From NCBI GenBank assembly GCA_036741235.1, contig DAINSQ010000087.1:1-20805 (forward strand): a stretch of 20,805 nt of DNA, given 5' to 3'. A program made the position numbers and the translations under genes. The DNA is from JABWBR01 sp036741235 (lineage in GTDB: Bacteria; Bacteroidota; Bacteroidia; Chitinophagales; Saprospiraceae). The notes under the pieces were generated by a model. The model had not been told where the DNA came from and did no database searches. It worked only from the letters and a program-made list of their open reading frames with translations. Below, in pieces: positions 1 through 7,686 of this stretch (position 1 is the first letter of the stretch; every line of letters starts with the position of its first letter).

Positions 1-65
1 TTGGTTACATGGGGTTGTTCCTCGATTCGGAAGGCAACCGGATAGCTTTGCATTCCAGGGGATAG
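1..65 (+). CDS. C-terminal end of a glyoxalase/VOC-family protein (partial)
   Basis: Reading from base 3, the frame encodes GYMGLFLDSEGNRIALHSRG and then stops at TAG (63-65). This matches the usual last beta-strand and tail of glyoxalase/bleomycin-resistance/dioxygenase (VOC) proteins, where a G-Y-x-x-x-F-x-D-x-E-G-N-R-I-x-L-H-S pattern carries the conserved metal-binding Glu (here E10 of the fragment). VOC proteins are small cytoplasmic metalloenzymes or binding proteins, and the substrate cannot be told from this tail. The gene begins left of the window. It converges on the response regulator gene with only 33 bp between the two stop codons. The fragment is very short, so the call rests on this motif alone. 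Confidence 0.72.
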   Translation, partial: GYMGLFLDSEGNRIALHSRG

Positions 66-98
66 CCAGCCAACTGAGCATTCCCGCGAGCTCATTTA

Positions 99-725
99 TT
101 ACAATTCAATCAACTTATACTCCAGCGCAAAGCGCACCATCGCCGCCGTATTTTTTACATTAAATTTGGCGAGTAAATTTTTTCGATGGCTATCCACGGT
201 GAGAATGCTGATGAAAAGCTTATCGGCAATTTCCTGGTTGGTGAGTCCGTCCGCGATGAGTTGCAGCACTTCTTTTTCGCGGGCGGTGAGCAGGGGTAAT
301 GCGGGGCGCTCGGGCGCCGGTTTGGTGAGCACAGCCGCCACTTCCATGCTCATATACATGCGGCCCTGCCGGGAAGTGGCAATGGCGTCTTCGAGTTCTT
401 CTTTGGTGGCGTTTTTGAGCAAATAACCCGAAGCGCCTGCTTCGATCAAACGGGTAATATAACTGCGCTCTTTGAAAGTGCTTAGCCCCAGCACTTTGAG
501 TTCGGGAAAGTCTTTTTTTAATTGGATACACAGGTCGATACCGTTCATGTCGGGCAGGTTGATATCCACCAGGGCCACATCCGCAGGCGTTGTTTTGAGC
601 AACTCCAGTGCGCGGTAGCCGTCGTGGGCGGCGCCGCAAATCATTGCCGTTTCCGAATGGGCGAGCAGGGCTTTGATGCCTTCCACCACCATGGGGTGGT
701 CGTCGATAATAAATACGCGGGTCAT
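99..725 (-). CDS. NarL/LuxR-family response regulator
   Basis: A 208-residue DNA-binding response regulator of standard length for the NarL/FixJ class. The receiver domain (about residues 3-118) has the acidic pair D8/D9, the phospho-acceptor D54 in the pattern VDINLPDMNG, S82 as switch residue and the conserved K104. A linker with several prolines (135-145) leads to a LuxR-type helix-turn-helix (about 145-205) with the typical LTAREKEVLQLIADGLTNQE start and the TVDSHRKNLLAKFNV recognition region. Its start codon overlaps the stop of the upstream sensor kinase as ATGA (722-725), so the two are almost surely co-transcribed and translationally coupled, and the kinase is the likely phosphodonor. 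Target genes are not evident from the window. Confidence 0.95.
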   Translation of the reverse strand: MTRVFIIDDHPMVVEGIKALLAHSETAMICGAAHDGYRALELLKTTPADVALVDINLPDMNGIDLCIQLKKDFPELKVLGLSTFKERSYITRLIEAGASGYLLKNATKEELEDAIATSRQGRMYMSMEVAAVLTKPAPERPALPLLTAREKEVLQLIADGLTNQEIADKLFISILTVDSHRKNLLAKFNVKNTAAMVRFALEYKLIEL

Positions 726-2665
726 GACAGCGGGATTTCGATGTTAATGGAACACCCCTGGTTTGGCGTCGACCGTATGTCGAGTTCGCCGCCGAGGTAA
801 AAAACGCGGGAGCGGATATTCACCCAGCCGACGCCCTGGACTTTTTCGAGGCCGGCGGCGTCGAAGCCCTGGCCGTCGTCTTCTACGGTGAGGCTCAGGC
901 GGTTGCCGTCGCGCAACAATTGCACAAGGGCGTTGGAAGCCCGGGCATGGCGCACCACATTGTTGAGTAGTTCCTGGGCGATGCGAAAAAGCACGACTTC
1001 TATTTCCTGAGGAAGGCGTTCTTCCATGCCGAAAGCCTGGAAATGAATTTTCAGTGCGCCGTTTTGCTGCAGGTGATCGCAGTAGTCTTCCAGCGCGTCT
1101 TTCAGGCCGAAGCGCACCAGGGCTTCGGGCATCATATTGCGGGCGATATGCCGCAATTCATTGATTGAGCGGTCAAGGTCGTTGACCACCTGGTTGAGGG
1201 CGGCGGCGGCGGTTTCGGGTAAGACCTGGTTTCCTTTCATGGCAAAGACAGCTTGTTTGATACCCGAGAGCATGCCGCCGAGGCCGTCGTGCAGGTCGCG
1301 GGCCAGGCGCGAGCGTTCTTTCTCCTGTCCTTGCATCACGGCGTCGGCGATGCTGAGTTGGCGTTCCTGCTCCAGTTCTTTGATTTTTTGCTCCTGGATC
1401 CGAATTTCCTGGCTGAATATTTTTCGGCGATTTTGGAGATTGGCCCAAGCCAGGGCTGCCAAAAAGACGAGTAGCAAAGCAGCGCCCGACAATCCGCCGA
1501 TGAGGCCGTTTTTTTGGCGCAGGCGCAATTGCTGGAGTTCTTTTTCCTGCTGGAGCGCCAGGATTTGTTGCTCTTTTTGGGCAGTTTGGTATTTGGTTTC
1601 CAATTCCTGCGTAGCGTGTACCAATTGGTTGTTGCTGAGGGTATCGCTCATATAAAAATACTTGCGCCGGTGGTCGTAGTGTTTTCTTGTATTACCCGTA
1701 GCCAGGGCGATATCGGAAAGCAACAAAAAGCAGGCGGCCACTTCGTCGTTCATCGCTTCTTGTTGCGCCTTCTCCAGGGCGGCGGCGGCGTATTGCCCGG
1801 CTTGAGAAAATTGTTTGCTCCAGATGGCAAAGCGCGCGAGCCCTTGCAGGGCCGCAATTTCGCCGAAGAGGTCGCCCGATTTCCTGGCGATTGTCAATGC
1901 TTCGCGCATCTTCGCCCCGGCGTCGGCGGGATTATCCCAATAACTTATCACGGCAATATTGTTGAGCGCAAAAACCAGCAAAACGGGATCGTCCGTTTCT
2001 CTGGCAATGCGTTCCACCCTGCGGCAATACCCCAGCGCTTCTGTTTCGCGGCGCATTGACAAAGCCGCGAAGGCCATCATATGAAGGCTGGAGGCCACCA
2101 TCGAAGAATCGCCGAGCGACAGGGCCTCCTGGTACGATTGCCGGCCGTAGTCAAATGCCTTTTGAAAAAGCCCCAGATTTTCGTACTGCCTGGCGAGGTT
2201 ATTGCGCACAACAATGGGGAAATGCGGAGGCAGGTCGGCGCCCTCCATAGCTTGCAAGGCGCCTGAAAACGCATCAATGGCCTGCCGGCGGTTGCCGAGA
2301 TAGTCCCAGGCATTGCCCATGTTGTTGTAAGCGGCTACCAATTCCTTGCGCATATTGAATCGCCTGCAGACAGGAATAGCGACCTGACAATCAGCAACGG
2401 CAGACTTGTACTTGCCCTGGTTATTATAGGCATAGGCCCTGTTGATGCGGCACTTGGCGATGCCGCGTTCAAACCCGTTTTTTTCTGCCAAAGTCAGCGA
2501 TTGACTAATAAAATACACGGCGCTATCGGGTTGCGACTGAAGGTAAAGCTTGCCTGCCTCCATGAGCGCCCATACTTTGGTAGTGTCTGACCCGGTGCTA
2601 CCGGCAAGTTTCAGCAGGCTGTCGCGTTGTGCGATGACCGGCGCGATGGTCAGGGAAAGGAACAT
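722..2665 (-). CDS. TPR-containing membrane sensor histidine kinase (HisKA_3/NarX type)
   Basis: Sensor kinase of 647 residues from the chosen start. Residues 1-13 (MFLSLTIAPVIAQ) form a short signal peptide. A periplasmic region of tetratricopeptide-like helices follows (about 16-350), then a coiled coil (about 355-387), one transmembrane helix (about 387-410), a second coiled coil, the HisKA_3 dimerisation motif with catalytic H459 (LARDLHDGLGG), and a HATPase_c domain with N-box N568/N569 and G-box DDGQG (596-600). This layout is common in Bacteroidota kinases that pair with LuxR-type regulators, and the regulator gene overlaps it by 4 bp. The frame stays open to an ATG at 2806, but the extra 47 codons run through short octamer repeats and lack protein character. 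ATG 2665, which begins the signal peptide, is preferred. The ligand is unknown. Confidence 0.92.
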   Translation of the reverse strand: MFLSLTIAPVIAQRDSLLKLAGSTGSDTTKVWALMEAGKLYLQSQPDSAVYFISQSLTLAEKNGFERGIAKCRINRAYAYNNQGKYKSAVADCQVAIPVCRRFNMRKELVAAYNNMGNAWDYLGNRRQAIDAFSGALQAMEGADLPPHFPIVVRNNLARQYENLGLFQKAFDYGRQSYQEALSLGDSSMVASSLHMMAFAALSMRRETEALGYCRRVERIARETDDPVLLVFALNNIAVISYWDNPADAGAKMREALTIARKSGDLFGEIAALQGLARFAIWSKQFSQAGQYAAAALEKAQQEAMNDEVAACFLLLSDIALATGNTRKHYDHRRKYFYMSDTLSNNQLVHATQELETKYQTAQKEQQILALQQEKELQQLRLRQKNGLIGGLSGAALLLVFLAALAWANLQNRRKIFSQEIRIQEQKIKELEQERQLSIADAVMQGQEKERSRLARDLHDGLGGMLSGIKQAVFAMKGNQVLPETAAAALNQVVNDLDRSINELRHIARNMMPEALVRFGLKDALEDYCDHLQQNGALKIHFQAFGMEERLPQEIEVVLFRIAQELLNNVVRHARASNALVQLLRDGNRLSLTVEDDGQGFDAAGLEKVQGVGWVNIRSRVFYLGGELDIRSTPNQGCSINIEIPLS

Positions 2666-2675
2666 GGAAAGGACT

Positions 2676-2775
2676 ATGCGACAGTGCGACTGTGCGACTA
2701 TGCGACCTGAACCGTACGTTGAGCGGAGTTGAAACGGCGACTTTGCGCTGACAGTCTGACAGGCTGGTCGTCTGA
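2676..2775. repeat. Two short arrays of degenerate 8-bp repeats
   Basis: On the plus strand 2673-2709 reads as consecutive octamers GACTATGC, GACAGTGC, GACTGTGC, GACTATGC and then GAC. On the minus strand 2775-2747 reads GATTATCA, GACGACCA, GCCTGTCA, GACTGTCA. Both follow a loose GACTRTNN pattern with period 8, and a third block of the same type lies at 4435-4460. They occupy the non-coding leader of the kinase gene and account for its apparent N-terminal frame extension. They are too short and too degenerate to be CRISPR. Confidence 0.6.
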
Positions 2776-2910
2776 TAATCTTCCAAATAAATACCGGCCA
2801 TCTCATTGGGTGCGAAATTTCACCTAATGTACGACTATTCGACCCGCCTTTGCAAGCCTTTGGGTTAAAATCCCCTTTTTACGGTAGATAAAAAGCCTGT
2901 TTTTACGGGA

Positions 2911-2942
2911 TTGATTGTCAAGTTATTGCGATAGTAACTTTG
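2911..2942 (+). promoter_or_regulatory. Bacteroidota-type promoter for the secreted SnoaL-like gene
   Basis: TAACTTTG at 2935-2942 matches the Bacteroidota -7 consensus TAnnTTTG exactly. Two candidate -33 TTG elements lie at 2911-2913 (21-bp spacer) and 2915-2917 (17-bp spacer). The start site would fall near 2949, giving a leader of about 50 nt before ATG 3002. This is a sequence match only. Confidence 0.55.
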
Positions 2943-3001
2943 CAGGGTCAATTACAACAAAGGAATACTAAATTTTCAAACGCATAAAAACCTAGTTGAC
3001 C

Positions 3002-3904
3002 ATGTTAACAAAACTGTTTTTCAGCGCTGCGCTTTTTGCGCTTGTAATTACCGCACCCCTTGCCGCTCAGACCGGCAAAAACGAAACGACGATCCGTGCC
3101 GCTTACGACGCCCTCAACCGCAATGACTGGAATGCATTTATCGCGCTCTGCGACGAGAAAAGCTACAAAGATGTAAATGTAGCGCCTGCTCCTATTGTTG
3201 GCGCCAAAGCGGCCGTAGAAGCGTATAAGTTGTTTTTCAACGCATTTACAGGGTTTAAAGTCCAGGTAAACGAAATCGCCACAATCAGTCCAACCCGCTA
3301 CTTATTGCGCGTAACACTCAGCGGCAAGCATACCGGCAACCTCATGGGAGTGCCCGCTACCGGTAAAAACATCCAATACAACGATGTTGACATCGTAGAG
3401 CTCGATGCCCAGGGTAAGATCATCTACCACGAGCCCACCAAAGGTGGCGCCGAGGTGTTCCGCCAACTTGGCGTAGACCCGCTTGCCGCTATGGCAGAAT
3501 CCACTGTTCGAGCTATGCTTGCCGCTGCCGACGAAGGTGATACAGATAAATTTATGAGTTATTGGACCCCGGGCGCCATCAATTACTTCGCAGGCAAACA
3601 AACCAGCGGCGACGATATGAAAAAGCGCATTGCCGGTATGAAAGCCGCCTTTCCCGATATCAAGCGAACGTTGGACGAGGTAGTTGCGAGTGCCAATTAT
3701 GTGACGGTAAAGGGCTGGGTAACGGGCACTAACAAAGGTACTTATCAAGGACAAGCCCCCACGGGCAACAGCGTAAAAGTGGCATGGCTGGGCCTGTACA
3801 AACTCAATGCAGAAGGCAAAATACAGGAAGGCACGGTTGAATTCGATACAGCCATCTTAAGCAACCAGGTAAAAGGCGGCGGTGCTACTACGTCGAACAA
3901 GTAG
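3002..3904 (+). CDS. Secreted protein with two tandem SnoaL/NTF2-like domains
   Basis: A 300-residue exported protein. A clear signal peptide covers residues 1-22 (MLTKLFFSAALFALVITAPL, then AA) with probable cleavage before Q23. Two SnoaL/NTF2-like cone domains follow, roughly 25-155 and 163-288. The first carries the family signature around GNLMGVPATGKNIQYNDVDI with a downstream DAQGKI turn. The second repeats it as GTYQGQAPTGNSVKV with NAEGKI. Such domains in polyketide-cyclase-like and ketosteroid-isomerase-like proteins bind small hydrophobic ligands, and many have no known activity. Duplication inside one secreted chain suggests a pseudodimer. The frame also begins at TTG 2996, but ATG 3002 fits the signal peptide better. 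A cytoplasmic single-domain relative follows at 4034. Confidence 0.85.
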   Translation: MLTKLFFSAALFALVITAPLAAQTGKNETTIRAAYDALNRNDWNAFIALCDEKSYKDVNVAPAPIVGAKAAVEAYKLFFNAFTGFKVQVNEIATISPTRYLLRVTLSGKHTGNLMGVPATGKNIQYNDVDIVELDAQGKIIYHEPTKGGAEVFRQLGVDPLAAMAESTVRAMLAAADEGDTDKFMSYWTPGAINYFAGKQTSGDDMKKRIAGMKAAFPDIKRTLDEVVASANYVTVKGWVTGTNKGTYQGQAPTGNSVKVAWLGLYKLNAEGKIQEGTVEFDTAILSNQVKGGGATTSNK

Positions 3905-3956
3905 GCCACTAAAAAATGATCTAAATTAACCCTAAATAAAACAATGTTGGTGAAAA

Positions 3957-3989
3957 GCCGCCGGATATATCCTCTAAGGGGCCGGCGGC
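3957..3989 (+). terminator. GC-rich hairpin, possible terminator
   Basis: GCCGCCGG (3957-3964) pairs perfectly with CCGGCGGC (3982-3989) around a 17-nt loop, 52 bp after the stop of the SnoaL-like gene. The T-rich run comes only at 4001-4009, about 12 nt after the stem, so intrinsic termination is plausible but not canonical. It may instead be a small repeat or an mRNA-stabilising stem. Confidence 0.35.
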
Positions 3990-4033
3990 AACTTCGCCGA
4001 TTATTTTTTCAGTCACATTAATATCAATTCGTC

Positions 4034-4435
4034 ATGTCAAATCAACTCAGCACTGTTCAACATATTTATTCTTGTTTTGTCCAGGGCGACGTACCCGGCA
4101 TCCTGGCTCAACTGGCCGACGAGGTCATTTTTGACAACGGCGCCGACGCAAGGCTTGTCTCTTATGGCGGCGAATTTAAAGGGAAAGACGGCGTAGCCAG
4201 CTTTTTTACTAATTTGGGAACTACAACGCAAACGACCTATTTCGAACCCTTTAACTTCAGAGAAGAAGGCAACAAGGTTATCAACGAAGTGCGCCACGAC
4301 GGCCAGGTCAATGTCACTGGCAAACCGTTTAGCGTTACCGTACTTTTTACCTGGACGTTTAACGACGCCGGGCAGGTAACCGGCTGGAAAAGTACCGGTG
4401 ATTTTTCGAGCCTGAATGAGGCGTACCTGAATTGA
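4034..4435 (+). CDS. SnoaL-like/nuclear transport factor 2-fold protein
   Basis: A 133-residue protein without signal peptide, so probably cytoplasmic. It is the typical length of one SnoaL/NTF2-like domain. An N-terminal helix pair (VQHIYSCFVQGDVPGILAQLADEVIFD) is followed by a G-G-E-F-x-G-K-D-G-V-x-x-F-F segment and a curved beta-sheet ending in GWKSTGDFSSLNEAY. This pattern is shared by SnoaL-like and ketosteroid-isomerase-like proteins. Family members include small-molecule isomerases, cyclases and ligand-binding proteins, and no specific substrate can be assigned. It lies 129 bp after the secreted two-domain relative in the same direction, with a hairpin between, so the two could be separate units. 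A repeat-rich spacer follows it. Confidence 0.82.
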   Translation: MSNQLSTVQHIYSCFVQGDVPGILAQLADEVIFDNGADARLVSYGGEFKGKDGVASFFTNLGTTTQTTYFEPFNFREEGNKVINEVRHDGQVNVTGKPFSVTVLFTWTFNDAGQVTGWKSTGDFSSLNEAYLN

Positions 4436-4460
4436 GACTATTGGACTGTCAGACTATTAG
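4435..4460. repeat. Short degenerate octamer array
   Basis: Directly after the SnoaL gene the sequence reads GACTATTG, GACTGTCA, GACTATTA, then G, on the plus strand. This is the same period-8 GACTRTNN pattern seen in the kinase leader at 2676-2775. It looks like a small decayed tandem repeat, not a regulatory operator. Confidence 0.5.
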
Positions 4461-4485
4461 TATAATGTCGTCAACTTATGAATTT

Positions 4486-4583
4486 TTTTACCACAGATTT
4501 AAACGGAGTAAAATGGAGTGACACGGAGTTTTTTTATTACGCTATGGCACACTATGTGCACTCCGTTTAACGCTGTGGTAAAA
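4486..4583. repeat. 98-bp inverted-repeat element (MITE/REP-like)
   Basis: Arms 4486-4509 and 4560-4583 are 24 nt each and pair at 22 of 24 positions. The outer ends read TTTTACCACAG and CTGTGGTAAAA, the inner ends AAACGGAGT and ACTCCGTTT. Within the left half ACGGAGT occurs twice (4503-4509 and 4523-4529), with GGAGT between them. A T-run at 4529-4536 follows. Intergenic elements of this CCACAG...ACGGAGT character recur in many bacterial genomes. It ends 21 bp before the cupin start codon, so it sits in the cupin leader and could fold in its mRNA. Confidence 0.7.
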
Positions 4584-4604
4584 TATTCCCTTTAATTTAT
4601 TCCC

Positions 4605-5159
4605 ATGCCCAAGATAGGTCAACTCTTTCAAAATCCTGCTACCGGTGAGCGGGTAGAATTTCTGGAAACCGGTCGCGAAACGGGAGGGAAATACGTGCGC
4701 TTCAAGGCGACAATGCCTAAAGGCAAAGGTTTTGAAGTAGCGCATTTCCACCCGTTTGGCGATGAAACCTTTGAAGTTCTGTCGGGTACCCTGAGCATAA
4801 AACTGAACGGCAAAACGCAAATGATACCGAAGGGGCAATGCATCGTATTACCCAAAAACCAGGCACATGCCCATTGGAATGCCGACGAAGAAGAATTGGT
4901 TGTCGTGCAGACAATATCGCCTTGCCTCGATGTTGACCAATTTTTGGAGAACCTCTTCGGATTGGCCATGGACGGCAAACTGGATAATACGGGCCGGCCT
5001 GCTTTTTTGCAAGTAATGCTTTGGATCAGGTTATTGCAAAATAAGACATACCTGGCAGCCATACCAAAATGGGTGCAGGATACACTGTCTGTGTTGCTGT
5101 TTCTGCCGGCCCGGTTATTGGGCTATCGCGCTTTTTATGAAAAATATACAGCGCGATGA
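4605..5159 (+). CDS. Cupin-domain protein
   Basis: A 184-residue protein with one cupin beta-barrel (about residues 28-105) and a C-terminal helical region. Cupin motif 1 is HFHPFGDETFEVLSG with candidate metal ligands H47, H49 and E54. Motif 2 is PKNQAHAHWN with H88 or H90. The metal site therefore appears complete. The C-terminal 55 residues are rich in hydrophobic and aromatic residues (LLFLPARLLGYRAFYEKY) and may pack on the barrel or touch the membrane. Single-domain cupins of this kind can be oxygenases, isomerases or binding proteins, and I cannot assign a substrate. No signal peptide is present. It converges on the minus-strand membrane-protein gene with 11 bp between stops. Confidence 0.85.
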   Translation: MPKIGQLFQNPATGERVEFLETGRETGGKYVRFKATMPKGKGFEVAHFHPFGDETFEVLSGTLSIKLNGKTQMIPKGQCIVLPKNQAHAHWNADEEELVVVQTISPCLDVDQFLENLFGLAMDGKLDNTGRPAFLQVMLWIRLLQNKTYLAAIPKWVQDTLSVLLFLPARLLGYRAFYEKYTAR

Positions 5160-5170
5160 GAATTCCGGTA

Positions 5171-5713
5171 TTACTTGCGTTGCAAATACCAACCCAGCCA
5201 AACGCCGACAAGCCCCCATTGCGCCACTGAATCGATCAGATACCCCAGGGATTTGGTTTCAAACCAGATGCTGTTCAGGTACGGAATAGTAAAATAACCG
5301 ATAAGGCCAACCGCCAGCGAACTGGTGAGTATCGTTGACATCGTGCGGGTTTCCATTTTCATTAGCAACCAAATAAGCAGGAAAGCGGAAATAGCGTCAA
5401 TGGCAAAGCCGCGAAGCATGTTCATGCCCATCGACACATCAAATGCTTTGTGATAACTAACCTGAGCCCAGGGCTTGCCAATATAATTCTGCATGATCGA
5501 TTGCTCCTGCTCGAAATCGGTACCGGGCGGTACACTCGGCAACATGTAGGTGCCTTCTTCCGGGAGGTTTTCGCTGAGTGCCTGCAGTATCTTGTCCTGA
5601 TTGGGCGTATACTTGAATTCTGATTGGTGCACGCCCAACATGGACCAGGAAAGGAATTGCCATACAAACAGCAGTACGGCGCTGACCAGTACGGCGATGA
5701 TTTGTTTTGTCAT
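5171..5713 (-). CDS. Hypothetical four-helix membrane protein
   Basis: A 180-residue inner-membrane protein of no family I recognise. Predicted membrane segments lie at about 5-24, 102-119, 126-150 and 158-177. The loop between the first and second (about 25-100) is soluble, with many prolines and acidic residues (GVHQSEFKYTPNQDKILQALSENLPEEG). The tail is short and basic (QRK). The layout of one N-terminal anchor, an extracytoplasmic loop and three packed helices is seen in many uncharacterised Bacteroidota proteins. The frame stays open to 5878, but ATG 5713 starts directly before the first helix and the upstream 55 codons lack protein character. It stands alone on the minus strand, diverging from the SRPBCC gene. 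Confidence 0.75.
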   Translation of the reverse strand: MTKQIIAVLVSAVLLFVWQFLSWSMLGVHQSEFKYTPNQDKILQALSENLPEEGTYMLPSVPPGTDFEQEQSIMQNYIGKPWAQVSYHKAFDVSMGMNMLRGFAIDAISAFLLIWLLMKMETRTMSTILTSSLAVGLIGYFTIPYLNSIWFETKSLGYLIDSVAQWGLVGVWLGWYLQRK

Positions 5714-5925
5714 AGCTGGAGATTTTAGGTGTTCAAAAGTCAATTTATACTTCGCGCCGCCAGGTTTTGAGTATGACCAACATTCGGGCGCGAAGGATAA
5801 TACCGAAAAGCCGGAAAAGTTATGACCATAACTTGAAGGCGTTCGGTATATCGCCACAATGTAAACAAAAAAAATCAAATTCTTTTTTTTAAAACAATAT
5901 TTTTTAAAATATTAATAAAAACAAA

Positions 5926-6477
5926 ATGAGTAACTATCACTTCACAACCCGCTGGCTGGTACCGGCTACCTGTGTAGAGGTGTATCGCACGCTGGAAGCC
6001 GTGGAAGACCTGACCCGCTGGTGGCCCAGCGTATACCTGGATGTCAGGCAATTGGAAAAAGGCGAACCCGGCGGCGTAGGCAAACGAGTGATGTTATATA
6101 CCAAGGGATTTTTGCCCTACACGCTGAAATGGCAGTTTCGCGTGACGCACACCGAGTTTCCCTACGGATTTGCACTGGAAGCCATCGGCGATTTTGCGGG
6201 CACGGGGGTATGGACATTCCGCCAGCTCGACGATGATAAATGCGAGGTGGTGTATGACTGGCAAATCAATGCTGAAAAGCCGCTGCTCAAAAAACTGAGT
6301 TGGCTGCTACGCCCATTGTTTTCCGCCAATCACCACTGGGCTATGCGAAAAGGCGAGGAAAGCCTGCTACTGGAGCTGCGCCGCCGCAAGGCTTCATCAG
6401 AAGCTGCCCGCGCTGCGGTGCCCAAACCACCCGGCCCTGCTTTTCCGCATAATTTTACCAATAATAAAATCCTGTAG
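5926..6477 (+). CDS. SRPBCC-family (START/polyketide-cyclase-like) protein
   Basis: A 183-residue soluble protein. Residues 1-150 fit the SRPBCC helix-grip fold: a first strand HFTTRWLVPATCVEVY, the W-W-P-S-V segment after the first helix, strands around GKRVMLYTKGFLPYTLKWQF and GTGVWTFRQLDDDKCEVVYDWQI, and a long C-terminal helix ending in LLLELRRRKA. The fold holds hydrophobic ligands, and functions range from lipid binding to cyclases, so no substrate is assigned. The last 30 residues are a proline-rich, probably disordered tail. The leader is extremely A/T-rich, with the inverted repeat AATATTTT/AAAATATT at 5896-5913. The lactonase gene follows 41 bp downstream in the same direction and may share a transcript. 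Confidence 0.83.
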   Translation: MSNYHFTTRWLVPATCVEVYRTLEAVEDLTRWWPSVYLDVRQLEKGEPGGVGKRVMLYTKGFLPYTLKWQFRVTHTEFPYGFALEAIGDFAGTGVWTFRQLDDDKCEVVYDWQINAEKPLLKKLSWLLRPLFSANHHWAMRKGEESLLLELRRRKASSEAARAAVPKPPGPAFPHNFTNNKIL

Positions 6478-6518
6478 CAGCTTATCTTTACTGCCAACAA
6501 GACCATACAGACCTTCTT

Positions 6519-7661
6519 ATGCGCATCTATCCCGTTATTTTTCTCGTCGTAGTTCTTTGGGCAGGTTGTAAAACGCCCGAAAGCAAAACCGCTTACTGGA
6601 AGCTTTTCGTGGGCACTTATACCAAAAAAGAAGGCCACGTCGACGGCAAGGCTGCCGGCGTATACCAATACCGGATGGATGTGCTGAGCGGCGAGTTGAG
6701 CCCGGGCGCTACCATTACCGGACTGGTCAACCCGTCGTTTATTGCGACTTCTCCCGACGGCTATTACCTCTACGCAGTAGAAGAAACAGGTCCCGGCGAT
6801 GACAGTACCGGGCATATCAACGCCTTTGAACGCAGCGATGACGGCAGTTACAAGCTGTTGAGCCGCCAATCCACGTTTGGATTTGCGCCCTGCCATGTGG
6901 CTGTAGATCAGGAGGGGCAATTTGTATTTGTAGCTAACTATGTAGGCGGCGTTGTGGCCATGTACCCCCTTGAATCCGATGGACGGCTGTCGCCCGCTTG
7001 CCATGTCGTTACACAAACCGGCACGGGCCCCAACCCGGAGCAGGAGGCTTCGCACCCTCACCAGGTGGCGCCGAGCGCCGACGGGCGGTTCCTGTATGTG
7101 CCCGACAAAGGCGCCGACCGCATTTTCGCTTACAGCATCAATCGCGAACAACGCCGCCTCGACCTGCTGCCCGATAGCCTCCAGACCCGTTTGACTCCCG
7201 GCGCCGGGCCGCGCCACCTGGTTTTCCACCCCGCCTACCCAATGGCATATGTGATCAACGAACTCAACGCTACGGTGACCGTTTTATCGGTAGAACCCAA
7301 CGGCTCTTTGCGTCCCGGGCAAAACATAACTACCCTGCCTGCCGATTACACCGGTAAAAACTGGTGTGCCGATATTCATCTCAGTGCTGACGGGCGATAT
7401 TTATATGCCTCAAATCGCGGGCACAACAGCCTGGCGATTTTTTCGGTAAACCCCAACGACGGACGCCTACAACCTATTGGCCACCAATCAGTTAAAGGCG
7501 AATTTCCGCGCAATTTCGCCATCAGTCCCGACGGGCGCTACCTGTTGGTTGCCAATCAAAATACCGACAACCTCGTATTGTTCAACATCGGCGAAGATGG
7601 CTTGCTCCAATTTGTGCGGGAGACGGAAGTAAAGACGCCGGTGTGCCTGGTGTTGAGATAA
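6519..7661 (+). CDS. Lipoprotein lactonase-family beta-propeller (6-phosphogluconolactonase-like)
   Basis: A 380-residue lipoprotein. Residues 1-16 form a signal peptide ending in a lipobox (LWAGC) with the lipidated C17, so it is probably anchored to an outer-membrane or periplasmic face. The rest is a seven-bladed propeller of the lactonase (Pgl, cycloisomerase 2) family. Blades are marked by repeats such as ATSPDGYYLYAVEE, VDQEGQFVFVANY, PSADGRFLYVPDKG, HPAYPMAYVINEL, LSADGRYLYASNRG and ISPDGRYLLVANQN. Characterised relatives hydrolyse 6-phosphogluconolactone, but a secreted copy is unlikely to act in the pentose phosphate route and may cleave another sugar lactone. A TATCTTTA box at 6485-6492, one mismatch from the -7 consensus, could give it its own promoter. 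It converges on truC with a 25-bp gap. Confidence 0.88.
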   Translation: MRIYPVIFLVVVLWAGCKTPESKTAYWKLFVGTYTKKEGHVDGKAAGVYQYRMDVLSGELSPGATITGLVNPSFIATSPDGYYLYAVEETGPGDDSTGHINAFERSDDGSYKLLSRQSTFGFAPCHVAVDQEGQFVFVANYVGGVVAMYPLESDGRLSPACHVVTQTGTGPNPEQEASHPHQVAPSADGRFLYVPDKGADRIFAYSINREQRRLDLLPDSLQTRLTPGAGPRHLVFHPAYPMAYVINELNATVTVLSVEPNGSLRPGQNITTLPADYTGKNWCADIHLSADGRYLYASNRGHNSLAIFSVNPNDGRLQPIGHQSVKGEFPRNFAISPDGRYLLVANQNTDNLVLFNIGEDGLLQFVRETEVKTPVCLVLR

Positions 7662-7686
7662 AGCTGTGATATTGCTCTATTCTAAG

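Larger units (their letters stand above)
2666..3001. other. Divergent intergenic region between sensor kinase and SnoaL-like gene
   Basis: This stretch of about 336 bp separates the minus-strand kinase from the plus-strand secreted SnoaL-like gene. It holds two short arrays of degenerate 8-bp repeats (2676-2709 and 2747-2775) and an exact TAnnTTTG promoter box for the rightward gene. On the minus strand a weaker box TACATTAG (2831..2824), with a TTG 21 bp upstream, could serve the kinase. No RNA gene or credible extra protein was seen. Confidence 0.5.

Noticed and set aside
2666..2806. N-terminal extension of the sensor kinase to ATG 2806
   Set aside because: The extra 47 codons read through octamer repeats, and a clean signal peptide starts at ATG 2665. 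An upstream start cannot be fully excluded, because a weak promoter box lies at 2831..2824.
6330..7229. 299-codon open frame antisense to the SRPBCC and lactonase genes
   Set aside because: It spans two sense genes and their spacer and has no protein-family character.
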